Source: Zopfochytrium polystomum (lineage: Eukaryota > Chytridiomycota > Chytridiomycetes > Chytridiales > Chytridiaceae). Taken from it: DNA of 64,000 bases. The stretch spans positions 186,001 to 250,000 of the forward strand of contig JAIVFJ010000082.1 of NCBI GenBank assembly GCA_025765615.1. The letters run 5' to 3'. Position 1 is the first letter of the stretch. Each line of letters opens with the position of its first letter. The position numbers were made by a program, and so were the translations under genes. Below the pieces are notes generated by a model. The model made no database searches and was not told where the DNA came from. It saw only the letters and a list, made by a program, of their open reading frames with translations. Below are positions 60,009 through 64,000 of this stretch, piece by piece.

Positions 60009-60777
60009 GATGTGCCTGAATGCCCCTCCTGCTCCGGATCGAGGTGGTTGTGGTTGGCTTGCTGGTTGCTTTGACGCCACTTGCCGATTTCCTAGTCTGA
60101 TCTTTCTTCCTCCCGCGCGTTTAGCGATCCAGAGGAGGTCTCGCTGACAGGGAAAATGGTGCGAGTGGGGCGCGAAGGGGGGGGGAGTGGGAAGAAGGTG
60201 CCTTCCTTCGATCCGATCCGAACCGATCCGCACAGTCGATCGCTAGTTCGCTCGCTCGCTCGCTCGCTCGCTGCTCGTATTCGATACCGGCACCCTGAAC
60301 CACAACAACGTTTTTGGATGGAATTCTCTTTTCTTCGATTCGGTTTTTGCGCTTTCTCTTTTTTGTCTTCCGGCCGTGGCCAAGACGGCAGACAAACCCG
60401 ACTGAACACGACCCCGCCGCTCCTCCTCCTTCGCGAGGCCCGGCCGGGCGGACTTTGGCTTGCAGCTGGTGACTGCTTGACAGGGTAAGTGTCGGCAACT
60501 CTCGCCAGGGCACTCCTGCTAAGCTACTCTTACTGCCCCGCCGCCAGCTCAATTATTTCTCGACATTTGCGAAATGCTCTCTCTCTCTATCACGCACACA
60601 CACACACACACCCTCTCTCTCATTTACAAGGAACGGGATCGGGAAGAGAACGTTTGGGGAGGTCGGACTTGTATCCTGGGAGCGGGTCCGTTTCCGTTTT
60701 GTTCTCTTCCGCGTGTGTTTGTGTGTCTGTGCCCGGGTGTGCGTGCCAGTGTCTGAGTAAGTGCGGGGCGTGTGTTT

Positions 60778-60824
<47 letters not shown>

Positions 60825-61105
60825 TGTTAAAGACGAGTTCGCCCCTCTCGATGCTTCAGGTTGGTCAGGATTAAACCTCGCTGGGCGGCGGCTTTGGCTC
60901 GCGACAGTGGCCAGCCGGGAAACGAGGATTGAGGATTGCCTGTTGATGTTGAATGGTAAGTGAGAAAGTGCAGAAAGAAAGAAAGAAAGAAGCAAACAAA
61001 GAAACAAAGCGAGAGAGAGAGAGAGAGAGAGAAAAAAGAAAAAAAAAAAGAAAAAAAAATAATACAAGAAAACATTTGATAATTCACAGCAGCAGCAAGC
61101 GGCCC
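60009..61105. promoter_or_regulatory. Divergent promoter between GID4 and PP5, with a PP5 5' UTR intron
   Basis: Contains a TCGC tandem (60238-60271), AC and CT runs (60593-60620), and (GT)n at 60779-60821. A probable 5' UTR intron (donor AATG|GTAAGTGAG at 60957, acceptor TTCACAG at 61089) holds a GA repeat and A-rich tract. Confidence 0.5.
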
Positions 61106-63350
61106 ATGGCGGACCAGAGCCACAGCGACGACGAGACTCTTTCGACTTCGTCAAACGGATCGTCGCCCCTCCCCCTCGAGATAACGGCTGAAGACAAGGC
61201 GAAAGCAGAGGCGGTGCGTAGTGCGCGCGCGCATTCCCCCGCTCCAGATGCCCCGCTGCTCTCCCACCCTCCACCACTCTTCCCTCTGGCTTCCACACAT
61301 CCCCGCCCCGCGCCAACCCCGATCGAACACTCCTGGAGCCGATTGCGAAAACTGGGTGCGGACCCCGCCATGTCAAGGAACACCTCAGTGCTTGCTGAGC
61401 ACCGACCAGCCTTCAATCGTACATGAGGGGGGAGGAGGATATTACTGCGCTCTCATCGTCATCGCGCTCTCCTGTCTTTCGTGTTTTTTTCTTTCTCCCA
61501 CTCCGAACAACAACACCACACGTAAAAAAAAAAAAATAAAGGCCAAGGAGCGGGCAAACAAGCTTTTTGCAGCGAAACAGTACACCGAAGCGATCGATCT
61601 CTACACGGAGGCAATCTCGTACGATCCAAAGAATCCGGCCTACTACTCAAACCGAGCCTTTGGTAAACCAGCGCATCCTCAGCGCTATGGAGCCTCCACT
61701 TATCGCCACTCTTTGTTCAACGACAGCGTACATCAGGAGCGAGTTCTACGGCGCAGCAATCCAAGATGCGGAATCGGCCATCTCCTTGGATCCAAAGTAC
61801 ATCAAAGCCTACTACCGCCGGGCCGTGGGACACATGGCAATGGGGAAGCTGAAAGGTCGGTGCCGATCGACTTCGTGTGCGAATCTCATCACGCTTCTTT
61901 CTGACCGCCCTCGTGGTTTGACTCGCCAGATGCCGTCAAGGACTTCAGGGCCGTCGTCAAAGTCGCTCCGCGGGATGCCGACGCTCGCGTGAAGCTCAGC
62001 GAATGCGAAAAGGAACTGAAGCGAAGGGAGTTTGAAAAGGCCATTTCGTTCGACGAGAAGCAAGTCAAGTCTGTCAAGGAACTTGTCGGTGACTTGGACA
62101 ACATAGTGGTGGAGGCATCGTAAGTTCTCTTCTCCCTTTCCTTTTTGCGGACTTGAAAGAATGGGCCTGATCCCACGAGCACGCTCTGCCCACGACGCAG
62201 ATACGACGGTCCACATCTTGTCAACGGAGTCGTAACGCAAGAGTTTGCGGAAGCTGCATTGAAACATATGGAAGCACAAAAAAAGATTCACAAGAAATAC
62301 GTGTACCAAATTCTATTCGCCATCAAGGACATGTTTGAGAAACTGCCAACAATCGTAGACATTGAGGTTCCCAAGGGCTCGAAGATAACTGTATGCGGCG
62401 ATATCCACGGACAGTATTACGATCTGTTAAACATTTTCAAAATGAACGGATTGCCAAGCCCAACAAACATGTACTTGGTCTGTCGAGATCGTGATTTTAC
62501 TGCGCTCTTCTAAACGATACACTTCTTGCACAGTTTAACGGCGACTTCGTGGACCGCGGCTCCTTCTCCATCGAGTGCATTATGGCGCTATTGACTTTCA
62601 AGCTGCTCTACCCGTCGGCACTGTTTATGTCTCGTGGCAACCACGAAACCGATGACATGAACAAGGTCTACGGCTTTGAGGGGGAAGTCAAGGCAAAATA
62701 CTCTGACGTCACATTCCGTCTCTTTTCGGAAATATTTAACGCATGTCCGCTCGGGAACCTTATTGGTGGAAAGATTCTTGTGATCCACGGAGGCTTGTTT
62801 TCACGGGACGGTGTCACGCTCGACGAGGTAGGGATTCCTTACTCTATCTGTTTGGGACGGAAGTGAGCATTGACAATGTTCCTTTAGATCCGTGCGATAG
62901 ACCGATTCAAGCAGCCCGGCAATGAAGGCTTGATGTGCGAGCTTCTCTGGTCGGACCCACAGAAGCCAGAGGGTCGATCTCGCAGCAAACGCGGTGTTGG
63001 GACACAATTTGGACCCGACGTTACAGAAGCTTTTTGCAAGCTCAACGGCCTGGACTGCATCATTCGGAGCCACGAAGTCTGCCAGGCTGGATACGAAATC
63101 GCTCACAACGGCAAATGTGCGCTGAAGATAATTCTTTTCATCTTTACGGGGCAGTTGCTAACAATGTTCTCGCTTAGGCATTACCATATTTTCAGCGCCG
63201 AATTACTGCGACAGCGTCGGCAACAAGGCTGCTTACATTGAAATTGGGCCAGACCTTGAGCGAAAGTACCACACTTTTACCGCCGTGCCACATCCAAATG
63301 TGAGGGCCATGCATTATGCTGGGAATCTCTTTTCTGGGATGATGATGTAA
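61106..63350 (+). CDS. Serine/threonine protein phosphatase 5 (TPR-PP5)
   Basis: Exons 61106-61213, 61542-61662, 61727-61854, 61930-62119, 62201-62476, 62534-62826, 62888-63116, 63178-63350 sum to 1518 nt (505 aa), the usual PP5 length. Three N-terminal TPRs ([60 protein letters not shown]) would bind the Hsp90 tail. The PPP catalytic domain shows all metal-binding and catalytic motifs: [42 protein letters not shown] and SAPNYCD. The C-terminus FSGMMM matches the autoinhibitory end of the family. PP5 dephosphorylates Hsp90 clients and Cdc37. Intron 1 is 328 nt, long for this locus. Confidence 0.97.
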
Positions 63351-63475
63351 GATGTGCTTTGGTGGCAAAATCGATGCTTTAAAGGGTTGAAAAATAAGAT
63401 TTATTCGATGGGTTGGGTTGGAAAGTGCACGTTTTGAGCTGACCAGAGCGAGTCTTACATCTAAATTTCGCGGGG
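63351..63475. other. Short convergent 3' intergenic region
   Basis: Only 125 nt separate the PP5 stop from the stop of the minus-strand gene. The two transcripts probably overlap at their 3' ends. Confidence 0.5.
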
Positions 63476-63902
63476 TCAATGATCCAATCCAACTGTCTCC
63501 CAGGTTACCTGGTCGATTCCATCTGGCCCCTCGAAAATATCCATTCCATCTGCCTCCACGTCGTCTTCGCGATGGTCCTCGACATCCTCTTCGGCGTCTT
63601 GCGAGTTCTGCAAGGGGAGAGTTGGCCCAGCTTCAGTGACCTGCCATGTTTCCCACTTTTCCTTTTGCTCATTGGGGCAAAACGCGACCCAGCACACAAT
63701 CCTTTTTTTTCTCATTTACCCTATCTGCGTCCGCATCGTCCGCGTGGATCCCGGCACCAGCGGCGCCAAGCGGCATGCGAGCGGGCACCGCGAACGCCGC
63801 CTGAGCCTTTGCGGTCACGGCGTCCTCCCTTGCTTCGACGTCGTCGCGAGGCTTGGCCGCCCGCCACCATCGGCGCACGTGCGACATCGAACGATGATGC
63901 AT
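63476..63902 (-). CDS. Small acidic protein of unknown function
   Basis: Two exons (minus), 63902-63720 and 63607-63476, sum to 315 nt (104 aa, in frame), with clean GT...AG borders. The N-terminal 20 residues are basic (MSHVRRWWRAAKPRDD). The C-terminal half is acidic (QDAEEDVEDHREDDVEADG) and ends in DQVTWETVGLDH. The basic N-terminus could be a targeting signal. I recognise no family. A Met at 63887 is an alternative start. Confidence 0.5.
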
Positions 63903-64000
63903 TGACCACCCTTGATTTTTGTGACTTGTCGCGGGACGAACAAGGGAAAAAACGGGGCGAAACCAACAAGAGAAACTCCCAAAAAACCAACACGAAGCGA

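Overview
This is nuclear DNA of a fungus, most likely an early-diverging (chytrid-like, zoosporic) lineage. The genes are intron-rich, mostly with 40-130 nt GT...AG introns. The set combines a fungal-specific velvet regulator and a cytochrome b5/acyl-CoA dehydrogenase fusion with genes better known from animals: a DAGL-type lipase, an ATF6-like membrane bZIP and a uridine kinase/UPRT fusion. The species cannot be named from sequence alone. I found no rRNA, tRNA or CRISPR. Exon models were built by hand from splice sites. For most genes the summed exon length is a multiple of three, which supports the models.

Layout. 1-5243: 3' part of a DYRK-family kinase (+), then a cytochrome b5-acyl-CoA dehydrogenase with 18 exons (+). 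5244-9887: a transposon graveyard holding a non-LTR RNase H fragment, a TA-flanked inverted-repeat element and a decayed Ty1/copia reverse transcriptase. 9888-22876: CRAL-TRIO lipid-transfer protein (+), mitochondrial DnaJ/Mdj1-like chaperone (-), Sel1-repeat protein (-), ATF6-like transmembrane bZIP (-) and a small PPxY protein (+). 22877-28746: microsatellite-rich DNA leading into a velvet-domain gene (+) with an apparent one-base frameshift. 29224-43157: a minus-strand run of uridine-cytidine kinase/UPRT, Ser-rich protein, sn1-specific diacylglycerol lipase and alpha-arrestin. 44676-50783: DXO/Rai1 decapping nuclease copy 1 and poly(A)-binding protein (both +). 50784-55651: an AT-rich island of repeats and copia relics with heat-shock-element-like clusters. 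55652-63902: DXO/Rai1 copy 2 (-), GID4/Vid24 ubiquitin-ligase receptor (-), protein phosphatase 5 (+) and a small acidic protein (-).

There is no operon-like logic, but some themes recur. mRNA 5'-end quality control and poly(A) binding are represented by two DXO/Rai1 paralogues flanking PABP. Lipid metabolism and signalling are represented by the acyl-CoA dehydrogenase, CRAL-TRIO protein and DAGL. Stress and development control is represented by the DYRK, bZIP, velvet, PP5 and GID4 genes. Simple-sequence tracts (GT, CT/GA, poly-A/T, CGA) are dense, and several sit inside introns, lengthening them.
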